From Streptomyces sp. NBC_00259 (lineage in GTDB: Bacteria; Actinomycetota; Actinomycetes; Streptomycetales; Streptomycetaceae): a stretch of DNA of 64,000 nucleotides. The notes beneath the pieces are model-generated. The model was not told where the DNA came from. It searched no databases and saw nothing but the letters and a program-made list of their open reading frames with translations. The position numbers and the translations under genes were made by a program. Positions 9,012 to 17,926 of this stretch are shown one piece after another (positions within the stretch are counted from its first letter, which is position 1; each line of letters opens with the position of its first letter). The DNA lies in contig NZ_CP108080.1 of assembly GCF_036181745.1 (NCBI RefSeq), positions 5,211,501 through 5,275,500 of the forward strand. The letters are read 5' to 3'.

Positions 9012-9269
9012 TCAGGCGCTGGCGTTGCGCGCCCGGTTGCGAGCGGCGCGGCGCTTCATGGCGCGACGCTCGTCCTCGCTGAGGCCACCCCAGACGCCGG
9101 AGTCCTGACCGGACTCGAGCGCCCACTGCAGGCACTGCTCCATGACGGGGCAGCGACGGCAGACGGCCTTGGCTTCCTCGATCTGCAGCAGCGCAGGACC
9201 GGTGTTGCCGATGGGGAAGAACAGCTCGGGGTCTTCCTCGCGGCAAACGGCGTTGTGACGCCAGTCCAT
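9012..9269 (-). CDS. wblE: WhiB-family iron-sulfur regulator WblE
   Basis: This 85-aa WhiB-like protein has four cysteines at residues 9, 37, 40 and 46 for a 4Fe-4S cluster, a GVWGG turn at 58-62, and a basic Arg/Lys-rich C-terminal tail for DNA contact. WblE/WhiB1-type proteins bind the primary sigma factor and respond to oxygen or NO. The ATG start (MDWRHNAVC) has AGAGAGG 8 bases upstream. A longer frame to 9326 lacks support. The length is the usual one for WblE. It is transcribed alone, with a 317-bp upstream gap. Confidence 0.92.
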   Translation of the reverse strand: MDWRHNAVCREEDPELFFPIGNTGPALLQIEEAKAVCRRCPVMEQCLQWALESGQDSGVWGGLSEDERRAMKRRAARNRARNASA

Positions 9270-9586
9270 GGCTGCTACCTCTCTTGGTATTACGTGCAGG
9301 TTGCTTGTGAATGTGAACGCTTTCACGAATCCCCCCGCACCGGAAGTGCCAACGCCCAGATGAACTGGTTGCGGTCCAGGTGTGAGGAGGGGTTCTGGCT
9401 CTCAGTGGAGGCCGGTCCTGCGGGCCGTCCCGATCGCCATGTAGAGATTCGCAAACCTCGGCGGCGGATACAACCCCTTCCGGAAAGTTTTTTTTGATTC
9501 CTCGGTGTCGACTAGGTCACAGCCGTACTTCCATGGGGTGGACCCACGCCTAAACGTTCGAGTGGAAGGACTTTTGCCCCTTCCGC
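9270..9586 (-). other. 317-bp intergenic region upstream of wblE
   Basis: No coding potential is evident. It must hold the wblE promoter and leader. An unusual run of eight T at 9488-9495 (A on the wblE strand) stands out in this GC-rich DNA. I did not find a convincing -10/-35 pair. The end of the lipid kinase gene bounds it on the right. Confidence 0.5.
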
Positions 9587-10555
9587 TCACACAATCACAC
9601 GCAGTGCACGGCGTACGCCTGTGAACGTCACGCTACTGCGGAGCCCGAGGTGGTCTCCGTCCATCTGGAAGGGCAGTGGAGCCTTCGAATGCAAGGTGAA
9701 GTCGGTCAGGTCGTGAAGGGAGACGACATGCTTTCCGCGCGGCCCGCGGTCGGGGGTCGACGTGAGCAGCTGGGTCGAATAGCGGGCCATCGCGGCGGCC
9801 GAGAGCCGGCCGAGCGCGAGGACGTCCAGGGCGGAGTCGAAGGACGCCGCCGGAGCGGCGTACACCGGACGATTGCCCAGGTAGGTCCAGGGAGAGGTGT
9901 TGCAGACTATCGACAGCGCGAGGCCCTTCACGGGCTCGGCTCCGGGGCGTTCCAGCGTGATCGCACCGCGGCGGCGGTGCGGGTCCCCGAGGAACTGGCG
10001 TGCCGCCTGGCGTATGTAGAGGGAGTGCGTCGACGTCTTGCCGCGCTCCCGCTGTTGTTCGACCCGGCCGACGACACCGGCGTCGAATCCGAAGCCGGCG
10101 CAGAAGGTGAACCAGCGGGGCGGAACGGCCTCGTCCTCCGTACCCGGAGTGCCGGCCGCCACTCCCAGACCGACCGTCCGTTCGCTGCGCAGGCTGAGCG
10201 CGTCCAGGATCGCCCCGGTCGCCTCGACGGCGTCGTTCGGCAGCCCGAGGGCGCGGGCGAAGACATTGGTCGAGCCGCCGGGCACGACCGCGAGGCGGGG
10301 GAGGGCGTCGGGGTCCGGGCCGGCGTGGAGCAGTCCGTTCACGACCTCGTTCACCGTGCCGTCGCCGCCGAGCGCCACGACCAGGTCGATGTCGTCGGAG
10401 TCGGCCGCGCGACGGCCGAGGTCCCGGGCGTGGCCGCGGTACTCCGTGGTGACGGCCTCCAGCTTCATCTCGCTGGCGAGGGCGTGGATGAGGACGTCAC
10501 GGGTGCGGGCACTGGTGGTGGTTGCTGCCGGGTTGACCACGAGAAGTGCGCGCAT
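9587..10555 (-). CDS. Diacylglycerol kinase-family lipid kinase
   Basis: This 322-aa protein has a DAGK catalytic domain in its N-terminal half (VNPAATTTSARTRDVL, then LGGDGTVNEVVNGLLHAG, then PGGSTNVFARALGLP) and a C-terminal beta-rich domain. It transfers phosphate from ATP to a lipid such as diacylglycerol, or related isoprenoid or sphingoid substrates, at the cytoplasmic membrane face. The start lies 6-7 bases from a TACCCT hexamer on the same strand, so the mRNA may be leaderless. It diverges from a small membrane protein gene. Confidence 0.82.
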   Translation of the reverse strand: MRALLVVNPAATTTSARTRDVLIHALASEMKLEAVTTEYRGHARDLGRRAADSDDIDLVVALGGDGTVNEVVNGLLHAGPDPDALPRLAVVPGGSTNVFARALGLPNDAVEATGAILDALSLRSERTVGLGVAAGTPGTEDEAVPPRWFTFCAGFGFDAGVVGRVEQQRERGKTSTHSLYIRQAARQFLGDPHRRRGAITLERPGAEPVKGLALSIVCNTSPWTYLGNRPVYAAPAASFDSALDVLALGRLSAAAMARYSTQLLTSTPDRGPRGKHVVSLHDLTDFTLHSKAPLPFQMDGDHLGLRSSVTFTGVRRALRVIV

Positions 10556-10561
10556 GGCCGC

Positions 10562-10620
10562 CAGGGTACCTACCGCGGGGTACCCGGCCCAGTCCGGGGC
10601 GGAGCGGGCCCGGCTACCCT
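10562..10620. promoter_or_regulatory. Divergent pair of leaderless-type -10 elements
   Basis: TACCCT occurs on the minus strand at 10567-10562 and on the plus strand at 10615-10620. Each lies 6-7 bases before the start codon of its gene (ATG 10555 and GTG 10627). This spacing would put transcription start at or next to the start codon. No Shine-Dalgarno is seen for the lipid kinase. -35 boxes are not obvious. Confidence 0.5.
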
Positions 10621-10626
10621 GCAGGG

Positions 10627-11058
10627 GTGAGCAGTGCTGAGCAGACCCCTGACGCGCCCGAGGCGCCCGGACCGCGCCCCGGGCGGCTGACCGCCGCGGC
10701 GGCCCTGTGCGGCCTGGAGGCCCTGGCCCTGATCGCCGGCGGCGTCTGCATGCTGGTGCTGGGGCTCACCGGTGACCCCGACAGCACGTCGCAGGCCGAG
10801 ACGGGCGGCGCGACGCTGATCGCGCTGGGAGTGATCCCGCTGCTGGCGGCGCGCGGACTGCTGCTGCGGCGCGGCTGGAGTCGTGGCCCCGCGATCATCA
10901 CCCAGATCATGGCGCTGCCGGTGGCCTGGACCCTGCTGCGCTCGTCGGGCGCGCTGATTCCCGCCGGGATCGTGCTCGCTGTCGTCGCGGTGACGGGGCT
11001 GGTCCTGCTGATCAACGCGGCGACGACGGAAGCACTGGGTATCCGCGGCCGGGCATAG
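10627..11058 (+). CDS. Small integral membrane protein
   Basis: This 143-aa protein has about 22 hydrophilic residues followed by four predicted membrane helices (ALCGLEALALIAGGVCMLVL, ALGVIPLLAARGLLL, the ITQIMALPVAWTLL region, and IVLAVVAVTGLVLLI). No enzymatic motif is recognised. It is conserved at this place between the lipid kinase and sigH in streptomycetes as far as I recall. The GTG start has TACCCT 6 bases upstream and may be leaderless. It converges on sigH. Confidence 0.7.
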   Translation: MSSAEQTPDAPEAPGPRPGRLTAAAALCGLEALALIAGGVCMLVLGLTGDPDSTSQAETGGATLIALGVIPLLAARGLLLRRGWSRGPAIITQIMALPVAWTLLRSSGALIPAGIVLAVVAVTGLVLLINAATTEALGIRGRA

Positions 11059-11089
11059 CCCTCCGGCCGGTCCGCACCGCCCGCTCTTC

Positions 11090-12109
11090 TTACTCCTCGA
11101 CCAGAAGCTTTTCGCGCAGTTGCGCGAGCGTGCGAGCCAGCAGGCGGGAGACGTGCATCTGGGAGATGCCGACCTCCTGCGCGATCTGCGACTGCGTCAT
11201 GTTGCCGAAGAAGCGAAGCAGCAGAATCCGCTTCTCCCTCGGCGGCAGGTCCTCCAGCAGCGGCTTGAGCGACTCCCGGTACTCGACGCCCTCGAGCGCC
11301 TCGTCCTCGGCGCCCAGCGTGTCCGCGACGGCCGGGGACTCGTCGTCGGTGTCGGGGACGTCCAGGGAGAGCGTCGAGTACGCGTTGGCGGACTCCAGGC
11401 CCTCCAGGACCTCTTCCTCGGAGATGCCGAGGCGCTCGGCCAGTTCATGGACGGTCGGTGAGCGGCCGTGCTGCTGGGACAGCTCCGCGGTCGCCGTGGT
11501 CAGCGCGAGGCGCAGCTCCTGGAGCCGGCGGGGCACGCGAACCGCCCAGCCCTTGTCGCGGAAGTGGCGCTTGATCTCGCCGACCACCGTCGGCGTCGCG
11601 TACGTGGAGAACTCGACGCCGCGCTCCGGGTCGAACCGGTCCACGGACTTGATCAGACCGATCGTCGCGACCTGGGTCAGATCGTCCAGCGGCTCACCAC
11701 GGTTGCGGAAGCGGCGGGCCAGGTGCTCGACCAGGGGCAGATGCATCCGGACCAGCTGATTCCGGAGCTCTGCCCGCTCGGGGGAGCCTTCCGGAAGTTT
11801 GCGCAGCTCGATGAACATCGCGCGCGCCCCGCTCCGGTCGTTCGGATCGTGGTGCTCGTGTTCCCTGGAGTCCTGCTGTTGCTCGCTCATGGCCGCCCTC
11901 CCCCAGTGCTTCGCCTGGGAGGTACCCCCAGCCTGCTTCTGCTCCGCCGCGGCCGGAAGGCCGTCACGCTCGTCCTCCGGGTGCGGCCTGGCCTGCTGCT
12001 CCGGGATGCCCGCCGGTGCGAACACCGGCTCCGCCGGAGCCGCACGACCGCCGTCCGGCGCTCCGGGAATGCGCTCCTCGTCCCGCACCGGACCGTCCCC
12101 GTCCCTCAC
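11090..12109 (-). CDS. sigH: RNA polymerase sigma factor SigH (SigB/SigF family)
   Basis: This is an alternative group 3 sigma factor for stress and differentiation. The sigma-70 core runs from about residue 105 to 335: region 2 with HLPLVEHLARRF and DRFDPERGVEFSTYATPTVVGEIKRHFRD, region 3 with PRRLQELRLAL, and region 4 with GNMTQSQIAQEVGISQMHVSRLL. An unusually long hydrophilic N-terminus (about 100 residues) precedes the core. The downstream in-frame ATG at MSEQQQ could give a shorter form; multiple SigH isoforms are known in S. coelicolor. Its ATG overlaps the anti-sigma stop by 4 bases, so the pair is co-translated. Confidence 0.9.
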   Translation of the reverse strand: MRDGDGPVRDEERIPGAPDGGRAAPAEPVFAPAGIPEQQARPHPEDERDGLPAAAEQKQAGGTSQAKHWGRAAMSEQQQDSREHEHHDPNDRSGARAMFIELRKLPEGSPERAELRNQLVRMHLPLVEHLARRFRNRGEPLDDLTQVATIGLIKSVDRFDPERGVEFSTYATPTVVGEIKRHFRDKGWAVRVPRRLQELRLALTTATAELSQQHGRSPTVHELAERLGISEEEVLEGLESANAYSTLSLDVPDTDDESPAVADTLGAEDEALEGVEYRESLKPLLEDLPPREKRILLLRFFGNMTQSQIAQEVGISQMHVSRLLARTLAQLREKLLVEE

Positions 12110-12519
12110 GCCGGCCCGGGTCCCGCGCCGCGCTGTTTGTACAGGCTGATGGAGACCGTACGGTCGTCCGCCACGGTGGAGTCGACCTTGCCGGCCAGTG
12201 CGGAGAGCACGGTCCAGGCGAAGGTGTCACGCTCCGGGGCGCGGCCGTCGGTCGTCGGAGCCGAGACCGTGACCTCCAGAGAGTCGTCGACGAGCCGGAA
12301 GACGCAGCTGAGGACGGATCCCGGGACGGCCTGTTGCAGCAAGATCGCACATGCCTCGTCGACCGCGATGCGCAGGTCCTCGATCTCGTCGAGGGTGAAG
12401 TCCAAGCGTGCCGCGAGGCCGGCCGTGGCCGTACGCAACACGGAAAGGTAGGCACCCGCAGCGGGCAGCCGGACTTCCACGAAGTCCTGAGTCCCGGGCT
12501 CGCCTGCGATCTGGGACAC
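12106..12519 (-). CDS. rshA: Anti-sigma factor (RsbW/SpoIIAB-like), SigH partner
   Basis: This 137-aa HATPase_c protein of the RsbW type has an N-box-like segment LDEIEDLRIAVDEACAILLQQ. It should bind SigH and keep it inactive until stress or an anti-anti-sigma factor releases it. The start chosen is GTG 12519 (VSQIAGEPGTQ), 5 bases after GGAGG; longer starts at 12531 (TTG) or 12525 would overlap that ribosome site. It is the first gene of the operon with sigH (4-base overlap). S. coelicolor literature uses several names (rshA, ushX, prsH). Confidence 0.85.
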   Translation of the reverse strand: MSQIAGEPGTQDFVEVRLPAAGAYLSVLRTATAGLAARLDFTLDEIEDLRIAVDEACAILLQQAVPGSVLSCVFRLVDDSLEVTVSAPTTDGRAPERDTFAWTVLSALAGKVDSTVADDRTVSISLYKQRGAGPGPA

Positions 12520-12761
12520 CCTCACCTCCAAGGTGGCACAAGGTCGATCGAGGCTCCGGGAGGGCGATCCCGGAGCCGAGTGCTACGCATCGGTGCGCAG
12601 CCCGTACCTGGACTGGCGACGCTATCGCGATCCATGGTGCCGTGTCGCCGGGACCCCTACCCGACGCTGTCACTCATGGTAAGCCCATGAGTACGCACAG
12701 TGGCTAGTGTTCTGCGGACCTCAATTACGAAGAACCGGCGGAGCTTTGACGTACCCAGGCG

Positions 12762-13022
12762 TCAGACGATCGAACCGTCCGGGAAACACCATCGCCAGCC
12801 CTCTCCCTGCTCCAGGGTACGCAGCACCGGATGCCCCTCCTCCTCGAAGTGGCGAGTGGCGTGCCGGCTCGGCGACGAGTCGCAGCATCCGACGTGTCCA
12901 CAGGTCAGGCAGAGTCGCAGTTGCACCGGATGCGTGCCGTCGGACTCGCACTCCAGGCAGGTGGCGCTCAGCGGGGCGGGTTCGGGGCGCGGCAGGTCGA
13001 GAACATGGGGACACTCGCTCAT
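12762..13022 (-). CDS. UBP-type zinc finger protein
   Basis: This 86-aa protein carries a zf-UBP domain. Metal ligands are visible as C..H near the N-terminus (SECPHVL), CLECESDG, CLTCGHVGCCD, and two histidines in RHATRHFEEEGHPV. In eukaryotes this fold binds ubiquitin C-termini; the bacterial function is unknown. The ATG at 13022 is followed upstream (minus strand) by TAACCT 7 bases away, suggesting a leaderless mRNA. A longer frame to 13067 would overlap the divergent antiporter gene. It sits upstream of, and in the same direction as, the sigH operon, with a 242-bp gap. Confidence 0.8.
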   Translation of the reverse strand: MSECPHVLDLPRPEPAPLSATCLECESDGTHPVQLRLCLTCGHVGCCDSSPSRHATRHFEEEGHPVLRTLEQGEGWRWCFPDGSIV

Positions 13023-13065
13023 GATTGCCAGGTTACGACGCAGGTGACCGTGCAAGGGGCGGATC

Positions 13066-14664
13066 ATGGAAGCATTGCCACTGGTGGCGCTGATCGCGGC
13101 GAGCGCCGTGATCGCCGGGGCGGCCCGAAGGACGGCGGTGCCCGCACCGCTGATGCTCGTCGCGGCGGGGCTGATCGCCTCGTATGTGCCCGGAGTCCCG
13201 GACTACACCCTCGACCCGCACATCGTGCTGCCGCTGATCCTTCCCCCGCTGCTGCACATCGCGGCCGTCGACAGCTCCTACCTCGACCTGCGGGCCAACA
13301 TCCGGCCGATCGCCCTGCTGTCGTTCGGCTACGTGCTCTTCGCGACCGTCGTCGTCGGGTACGTCGCCTACCTGCTGGTGCCCGACCTTCCGCTGCCCGC
13401 GGCGCTCGTGCTCGGGGCCGTGGTGGCCCCGCCGGACGCCGTGGCCGCCACGGCGATCGCCCGCCGGCTCGGTCTGCCGAACCGCATCACCACGATCCTC
13501 CAGGGCGAGTCCCTGGTGAACGACGCCACCGCCATCACCGCCTACCGGGTGGCGCTGGCGGCGGCGCTCGGCGAGGGCCTGAGCTGGGCCGAGGGCGCCT
13601 GGGAGTTCCTCCTGGCGTCGGTCGGCGGCATCGCCGTCGGGCTGGTGCTGATGGTGCCGATCCACTGGCTGCGCACGCACCTGAAGGAGGCCCTCCTGCA
13701 GAACACCCTGTCCCTGCTGATCCCCTTCGTCGCGTACGCCGCCGCCGAGCAGGTCGGGGCCTCCGGTGTGCTCGCCGTCGTGGTCGTCGCCCTCTACCTG
13801 GGGCACCATTCCTGGCAGGTCGACTTCGCCACCCGGCTCCAGGAGGAGGCCGTCTGGAGGATGGTCGCCTTCATCCTCGAGTCCGCGGTCTTCGCGCTCA
13901 TCGGACTGCAGCTGTCGTACGTCGTCGGCAAGCTCGGCGCGTACTCGATGGCGGAGGCCGCCACGTACGCGGTCGGGGTGTTCGTCGCCGTCGTCGTGGT
14001 CCGCTTCGTCTGGCTCTTTCCGGCGACCTTCCTGCCGCGGGCGCTGTCGAAGCGGATCAGGGAGCGCGAACCGAGCGTGACCTGGAAGTCGCCGGTGATC
14101 ATCGGCTGGGCCGGCATGCGAGGAGTGGTCTCCCTGGCGATCGCCTTCTCCATTCCCCTCACCGCGCACAACGGCGAGCCCTTCCCGGCGCGCAATCTCG
14201 TCCTGTTCCTCACCTTCACCACGGTGATCGGCACGCTGGTCGTGCAGGGGCTGACCCTGCCGAGCCTGATCCGGGCCCTGAACCTGCCGCAGCGCGACGC
14301 GCAGATCAGCACCCTGGCGGAGGCGCAGGCGCAGAGCGAGGCGTCCAGGGCGGCCGACGAGCGCCTGGAGGAGCTTCTGGCCGATGAGCGCAATGCCCTT
14401 CCCGGGCCGCTCGCCGACCGGTTGCGTGCGGTCCTGGAGCGCCGCAGGAACTCTCCCTGGGAGCGGCTCGGGGCGGTCAATCCGGTGACCGGAGAGTCCG
14501 CGGACGACATCTACCGGCGCCTCTCCCGGGACGTGATCCAGACCGAGCGCGAGGTCTTCGTGCGGCTGCGTGACGCGCGGCGGATCGACGACGAGATGAT
14601 GCGCACGCTGCTGCGGAGGCTGGACCTGGAGGAGGCCGCCGCCTACCGGGAGGGTGAGGAGTGA
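13066..14664 (+). CDS. Na+/H+ antiporter, CPA1 family
   Basis: This 532-aa membrane protein has about 12 helices followed by a cytoplasmic tail of roughly 130 charged residues. The conserved VVAPPDAVAATAIARRLGLP segment (ion-binding Asp) and the GWAGMRGVVSLAIAFSIP segment with its Arg are typical of bacterial NhaP/YjcE-type CPA1 exchangers. It should exchange Na+ or K+ for protons for pH and salt homeostasis. The tail (EAQAQSEASRAADERLEELL) is helical and may be regulatory. Its last 22 bases overlap the end of the convergent PLP enzyme gene. Confidence 0.86.
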   Translation: MEALPLVALIAASAVIAGAARRTAVPAPLMLVAAGLIASYVPGVPDYTLDPHIVLPLILPPLLHIAAVDSSYLDLRANIRPIALLSFGYVLFATVVVGYVAYLLVPDLPLPAALVLGAVVAPPDAVAATAIARRLGLPNRITTILQGESLVNDATAITAYRVALAAALGEGLSWAEGAWEFLLASVGGIAVGLVLMVPIHWLRTHLKEALLQNTLSLLIPFVAYAAAEQVGASGVLAVVVVALYLGHHSWQVDFATRLQEEAVWRMVAFILESAVFALIGLQLSYVVGKLGAYSMAEAATYAVGVFVAVVVVRFVWLFPATFLPRALSKRIREREPSVTWKSPVIIGWAGMRGVVSLAIAFSIPLTAHNGEPFPARNLVLFLTFTTVIGTLVVQGLTLPSLIRALNLPQRDAQISTLAEAQAQSEASRAADERLEELLADERNALPGPLADRLRAVLERRRNSPWERLGAVNPVTGESADDIYRRLSRDVIQTEREVFVRLRDARRIDDEMMRTLLRRLDLEEAAAYREGEE

Positions 14665-15557
14665 GGCCGCCCGGTGATCACCGCCGCGACGGTGGTCCCG
14701 GGCGCGAACGCGCCCTCCTCGGCGAGGGTGACGAGTCCGTACAGCATCTTGGCCACATAGAGACGTTCGACGGGCAGCCCGTGCCGTGTCCCGAAGTCGT
14801 CGGCGAACGTGTCGAGGGCGGGGGTGGTACGGGCGTAACCGCCGAAGTGGAACCGCTCGTCCAGCCACCAGTCGCCCGCCGGGCCGCCGAAGGCCTCCTC
14901 CTGGAGGGCGCGGATCTCCTCGCCCAGGAAGCCTCCCTTGAGCACCGGCACGCCGAGCGCCCGCCGGCCGGGCGGGAGCCCGGCGGCGAGCCCCGCGAGC
15001 GTCCCGCCGGTCCCGCACGCCACGGCGACCACATCGGCCACGCCGCTCAGCTCGCGGCCGAGCTCCGTGCAGCCGCGTACGGCATACGCGTTGCTGCCGC
15101 CTTCGGGGACGACGTGGCACTCCTCCGTTTCCCCGAAGCGACGGACGAGCTCCGCGAGCACCTCGGGGTCGGCCTTGCGGCGGTACGTCGCACGGTCGAC
15201 GAACCGCAGCCGCATCCCGTCGGCCGCGCACGCGGCGAGCGTCGCGTTGAGGGGCCGCCCGGCGAGTTCGTCGCCGCGTACGACCCCGATCGTCGGGAAG
15301 CCCAGCAGCCGGCCGGCGGCGGCCGTGGCGCGCAGATGGTTGGAGTAGGCGCCCCCGAACGTGAGCACCGTGCTCCCGGCGGCCGCGCGCAAGTTCGGCG
15401 CCAGCTTGCGCCATTTGTTGCCCGGGAGGTCCGGATGGATCAGATCGTCCCGCTTGAGCAGCAGCCGCACCCCGTGCCGTGCGAAACGCTCGTCGGCCAC
15501 CGGCTCCAGGGGGGAGGGGAGCCGGGGCCGCAGGATGCCGGGGTCGAACGCGTTCAC
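14643..15557 (-). CDS. PLP-dependent D-cysteine desulfhydrase / ACC deaminase-like enzyme
   Basis: This 304-aa fold-type II PLP enzyme has the PLP lysine in LPGNKWRKLAPNL, then TFGGAYSNHLRA, EGGSNAYAVRGC and AVACGTGGTLAGLAAGLPPGR (phosphate-binding Gly/Ser/Thr loop). Relatives deaminate 1-aminocyclopropane-1-carboxylate or desulfurate D-cysteine; sequence alone does not separate these. The start is GTG (MNAFDPG). It is followed 28 bases later by the amidase gene ending on the same strand, so the two could be co-transcribed from the amidase side. Confidence 0.8.
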   Translation of the reverse strand: MNAFDPGILRPRLPSPLEPVADERFARHGVRLLLKRDDLIHPDLPGNKWRKLAPNLRAAAGSTVLTFGGAYSNHLRATAAAGRLLGFPTIGVVRGDELAGRPLNATLAACAADGMRLRFVDRATYRRKADPEVLAELVRRFGETEECHVVPEGGSNAYAVRGCTELGRELSGVADVVAVACGTGGTLAGLAAGLPPGRRALGVPVLKGGFLGEEIRALQEEAFGGPAGDWWLDERFHFGGYARTTPALDTFADDFGTRHGLPVERLYVAKMLYGLVTLAEEGAFAPGTTVAAVITGRPHSSPSR

Positions 15558-15585
15558 CCCGCCATTCTCGCCGCCCCGGACCGTC

Positions 15586-16176
15586 CTACTTGAGCCGCTC
15601 CGCGATACGGGCCCGCATCGCGTTCATCGTGAAGCCCCTCGGGTCGACCTTGCCGGGCTGCCACTCCAGATGGCCGATGACCGACCGTGCCGTCCAGCCG
15701 TGCCGGCGGCACACGGCGGCCGCGGCCTTCTCGATGGCCTCCAGCTGGACCTCCGGCCAGGGGTCCTTGCCGTCGCCGAGGTTCTCGCACTCGAAGCCGT
15801 AGAAGTGCCGGTTCCCGTCGGTGTTCGCCTCGTTGTCCGGCGGGAGCAGCTTCTCGGCGATGACGGCGCGCAGGACGTCGTCGTCGCCGAGACCGGCGTG
15901 GTTGGCCCTGCCGTAGCCGACGAGATGGACCGTGCCGTCCTTGGCGATGACGCCGTGGCAGAGCGGGCCCGGCAGGCTCTCGTAGCCGTCGCGGCAGATA
16001 CGTACGGTGTTGGCGGTGCCCTTGGTGACGGTGTGATGGATCATTACCCCGTGCACGGGGCCCCAGGGGCCTTTGTGGTTGCGGTTGTGTGTGCGCCAGT
16101 CGCCGACCTGGACGACCGTCAGCCCTTCGTCGCGCAGGGCGTCGAGGAAGCTGCTCGCGGACATGGGTGGGGCCAT
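15586..16176 (-). CDS. N-acetylmuramoyl-L-alanine amidase (amidase_2 / PGRP)
   Basis: This 196-aa zinc amidase would cleave the bond between N-acetylmuramate and L-alanine in peptidoglycan. Key features are GVMIHHTVT (first Zn His), CHGVIAKDG, HAGLGDDD, FYGFECENLGDG, and RSVIGHLEWQPGKVDP (second His and Zn ligand Asp/Cys region). No signal peptide is apparent, so export or a cytoplasmic or phage-lysin-like role is open. The ATG has AAGGAG 6 bases upstream; the longer frame to 16362 has none. It diverges from the encapsulin gene. Confidence 0.84.
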   Translation of the reverse strand: MAPPMSASSFLDALRDEGLTVVQVGDWRTHNRNHKGPWGPVHGVMIHHTVTKGTANTVRICRDGYESLPGPLCHGVIAKDGTVHLVGYGRANHAGLGDDDVLRAVIAEKLLPPDNEANTDGNRHFYGFECENLGDGKDPWPEVQLEAIEKAAAAVCRRHGWTARSVIGHLEWQPGKVDPRGFTMNAMRARIAERLK

Positions 16177-16415
16177 GGCCCACTCCTTCGCGGCTTGTCG
16201 TGGTCCGTACCGGGCTTCTACCCCAACCCTCGAGATCGGGCCATCCGTTCGGGCGGTGTGCGATCCGATCCGGCCATGGCGCCGATCGGGCGGAAAGCGC
16301 GTGACATGCCCCGCACGTCCCCGACTAGTCCCACTCATTTGTGTAATGGCGCGCCTACTCACCGTGCTGGAAGGCTCTCTTCTCGCAGGTCAATCCATGA
16401 TTGCGAAGGAGTCCC

Positions 16416-17831
16416 ATGTCGGTTGGTTCGGTTGGTGACGAGGTGCGCGAGGACCAGGCGTCGCCGCAGCAGAGTCTCGGTACGGCCGCCGCGCGGAACC
16501 TGGCGACCACCACCAAGTCGGCGCCGCAGATGCAGGAGATCACCTCGAGGTGGCTGCTGCGGATGCTGCCCTGGGTCCAGGTGCAGGGCGGTACGTACCG
16601 GGTGAACCGTCGGCTCAGCTATTCCGTGGGCGACGGGCGCGTCACCTTCGTCCAGACCGGCAGCCAGGTCGAGGTCATCCCCGCCGAGCTCGGCGAGCTG
16701 CCGCCACTGCGGGGGTTCGGCGACGAGGCGGTGCTGGCCGAGCTGGCGCAGCGCTGCCGGCAGGTGCGGTTCGCGCCCGGCGACGTGCTGGCCACGAAGG
16801 GCGAGACGGCGGACCGGGTGTACCTCCTCGCGCACGGCCGGGTGGAGCAGATCAGCACCGGTCCGTACGGTGACGAGGCCGTGCTCGGAGTCCTGGCCGA
16901 CGGCGCCTACTTCGGGGAGAGGTCCCTGGTCGACGGCGACGCCGTATGGGAGTCCACGGTCCGGGCGGACACCGCATGCGTCGCGCTGGAGCTCACCCGC
17001 CAGGACGTGCTGACGCTCGCGGACCGCGCGGAGTCGCTCGGCGCGCATCTCCTCTCGGTGCTGTCGATCCCTCACCAGCGGACCAACAAGTACGGCGAGG
17101 CCGAAATCGATCTGTCCGCCGGCCATGTCGGCGAAGCGCTCGTGCCCCACACCTATGTGGACTACGAGGCGGCCCCGCGCGAGTACGAGCTGAGCGTCGC
17201 CCAGACCGTGCTGAAGGTCCACAGCCGTGTCGCGGACCTCTACAACCAGCCGATGAACCAGACCGAGCAGCAGTTGCGGCTGACCGTCGAGGCGCTGCGG
17301 GAGCGCCAGGAGGACGAGCTCATCAACAACCGGGAGTTCGGGCTCCTGGCCAACTGCGACTACGGGCAGCGGCTGCAGCCGCACGACGGCGTGCCCGGCC
17401 CGGACGACATGGACGAGCTGTTGTCCCGGCGGCGCGGATCCAAGCTGTTCCTCGCCCATCCGCGGGCCATCGCCGCCTTCGGCCGCGAGTGCAGCAGGCG
17501 CGGCATCTACCCGGACACCGTCGACATCGGCGGGCACCGCATCCCCGCCTGGCGCGGAGTGCCGATCTTCCCGTGCAACAAGATCCCGGTCTCGGACGCC
17601 AGGACCACCTCGATCCTCTGTCTGCGTACGGGCGAGGAGGACCAGGGCGTGATCGGTCTCCAGCAGTCCGGCATCCCCGACGAGATCGAGCCCAGCCTCT
17701 CGGTCCGCTTCATGGGCATCGACGAACAGGCGATCATCTCCTACCTGGTCACGGCCTACTACTCGGCGGCGATCCTCGTGCCCGACGCGCTCGGGGTGCT
17801 GGAGAACGTGGAGGTGAGCCGCTGGCGCTGA
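16416..17831 (+). CDS. eshA: Family 2B encapsulin nanocompartment shell protein (EshA-like)
   Basis: This 471-aa protein has a HK97-type shell fold interrupted near the N-terminus by a cyclic-nucleotide-binding domain (about residues 105-215, FAPGDVLATKGETADRVYLL ... YFGERSLVDGDAV). Length and layout match EshA of S. griseus and family 2B encapsulins, which self-assemble into protein shells enclosing a terpene or prenyl enzyme. The following gene encodes a polyprenyl synthase, the expected cargo. The ATG sits 4-5 bases after AAGGAG; an in-frame upstream start at 16401 would overlap that site. No nucleotide ligand specificity can be read from sequence. Confidence 0.87.
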   Translation: MSVGSVGDEVREDQASPQQSLGTAAARNLATTTKSAPQMQEITSRWLLRMLPWVQVQGGTYRVNRRLSYSVGDGRVTFVQTGSQVEVIPAELGELPPLRGFGDEAVLAELAQRCRQVRFAPGDVLATKGETADRVYLLAHGRVEQISTGPYGDEAVLGVLADGAYFGERSLVDGDAVWESTVRADTACVALELTRQDVLTLADRAESLGAHLLSVLSIPHQRTNKYGEAEIDLSAGHVGEALVPHTYVDYEAAPREYELSVAQTVLKVHSRVADLYNQPMNQTEQQLRLTVEALRERQEDELINNREFGLLANCDYGQRLQPHDGVPGPDDMDELLSRRRGSKLFLAHPRAIAAFGRECSRRGIYPDTVDIGGHRIPAWRGVPIFPCNKIPVSDARTTSILCLRTGEEDQGVIGLQQSGIPDEIEPSLSVRFMGIDEQAIISYLVTAYYSAAILVPDALGVLENVEVSRWR

Positions 17832-17926
17832 CGCCCGGCGCCGTTCCGCCGGCCCGGATCCGGCGGGGGCGGCCCGGCGCCGCCCCTGCCCCGCCCCCTT
17901 CACCAGCTTCACCAGAGGACGTGACC

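Noticed and set aside
9480..9550. SigR-type promoter (GGAAT-N18-GTT) for wblE
   Set aside because: GGAAT is present on the minus strand, but the next GTT is 22 bases away, outside the accepted spacing.
13033..15414. 793-codon minus-strand frame over the antiporter and PLP genes
   Set aside because: Arg/Gly-rich, low-complexity translation. It is the mirror of the antiporter codons and runs in another frame of the PLP gene.
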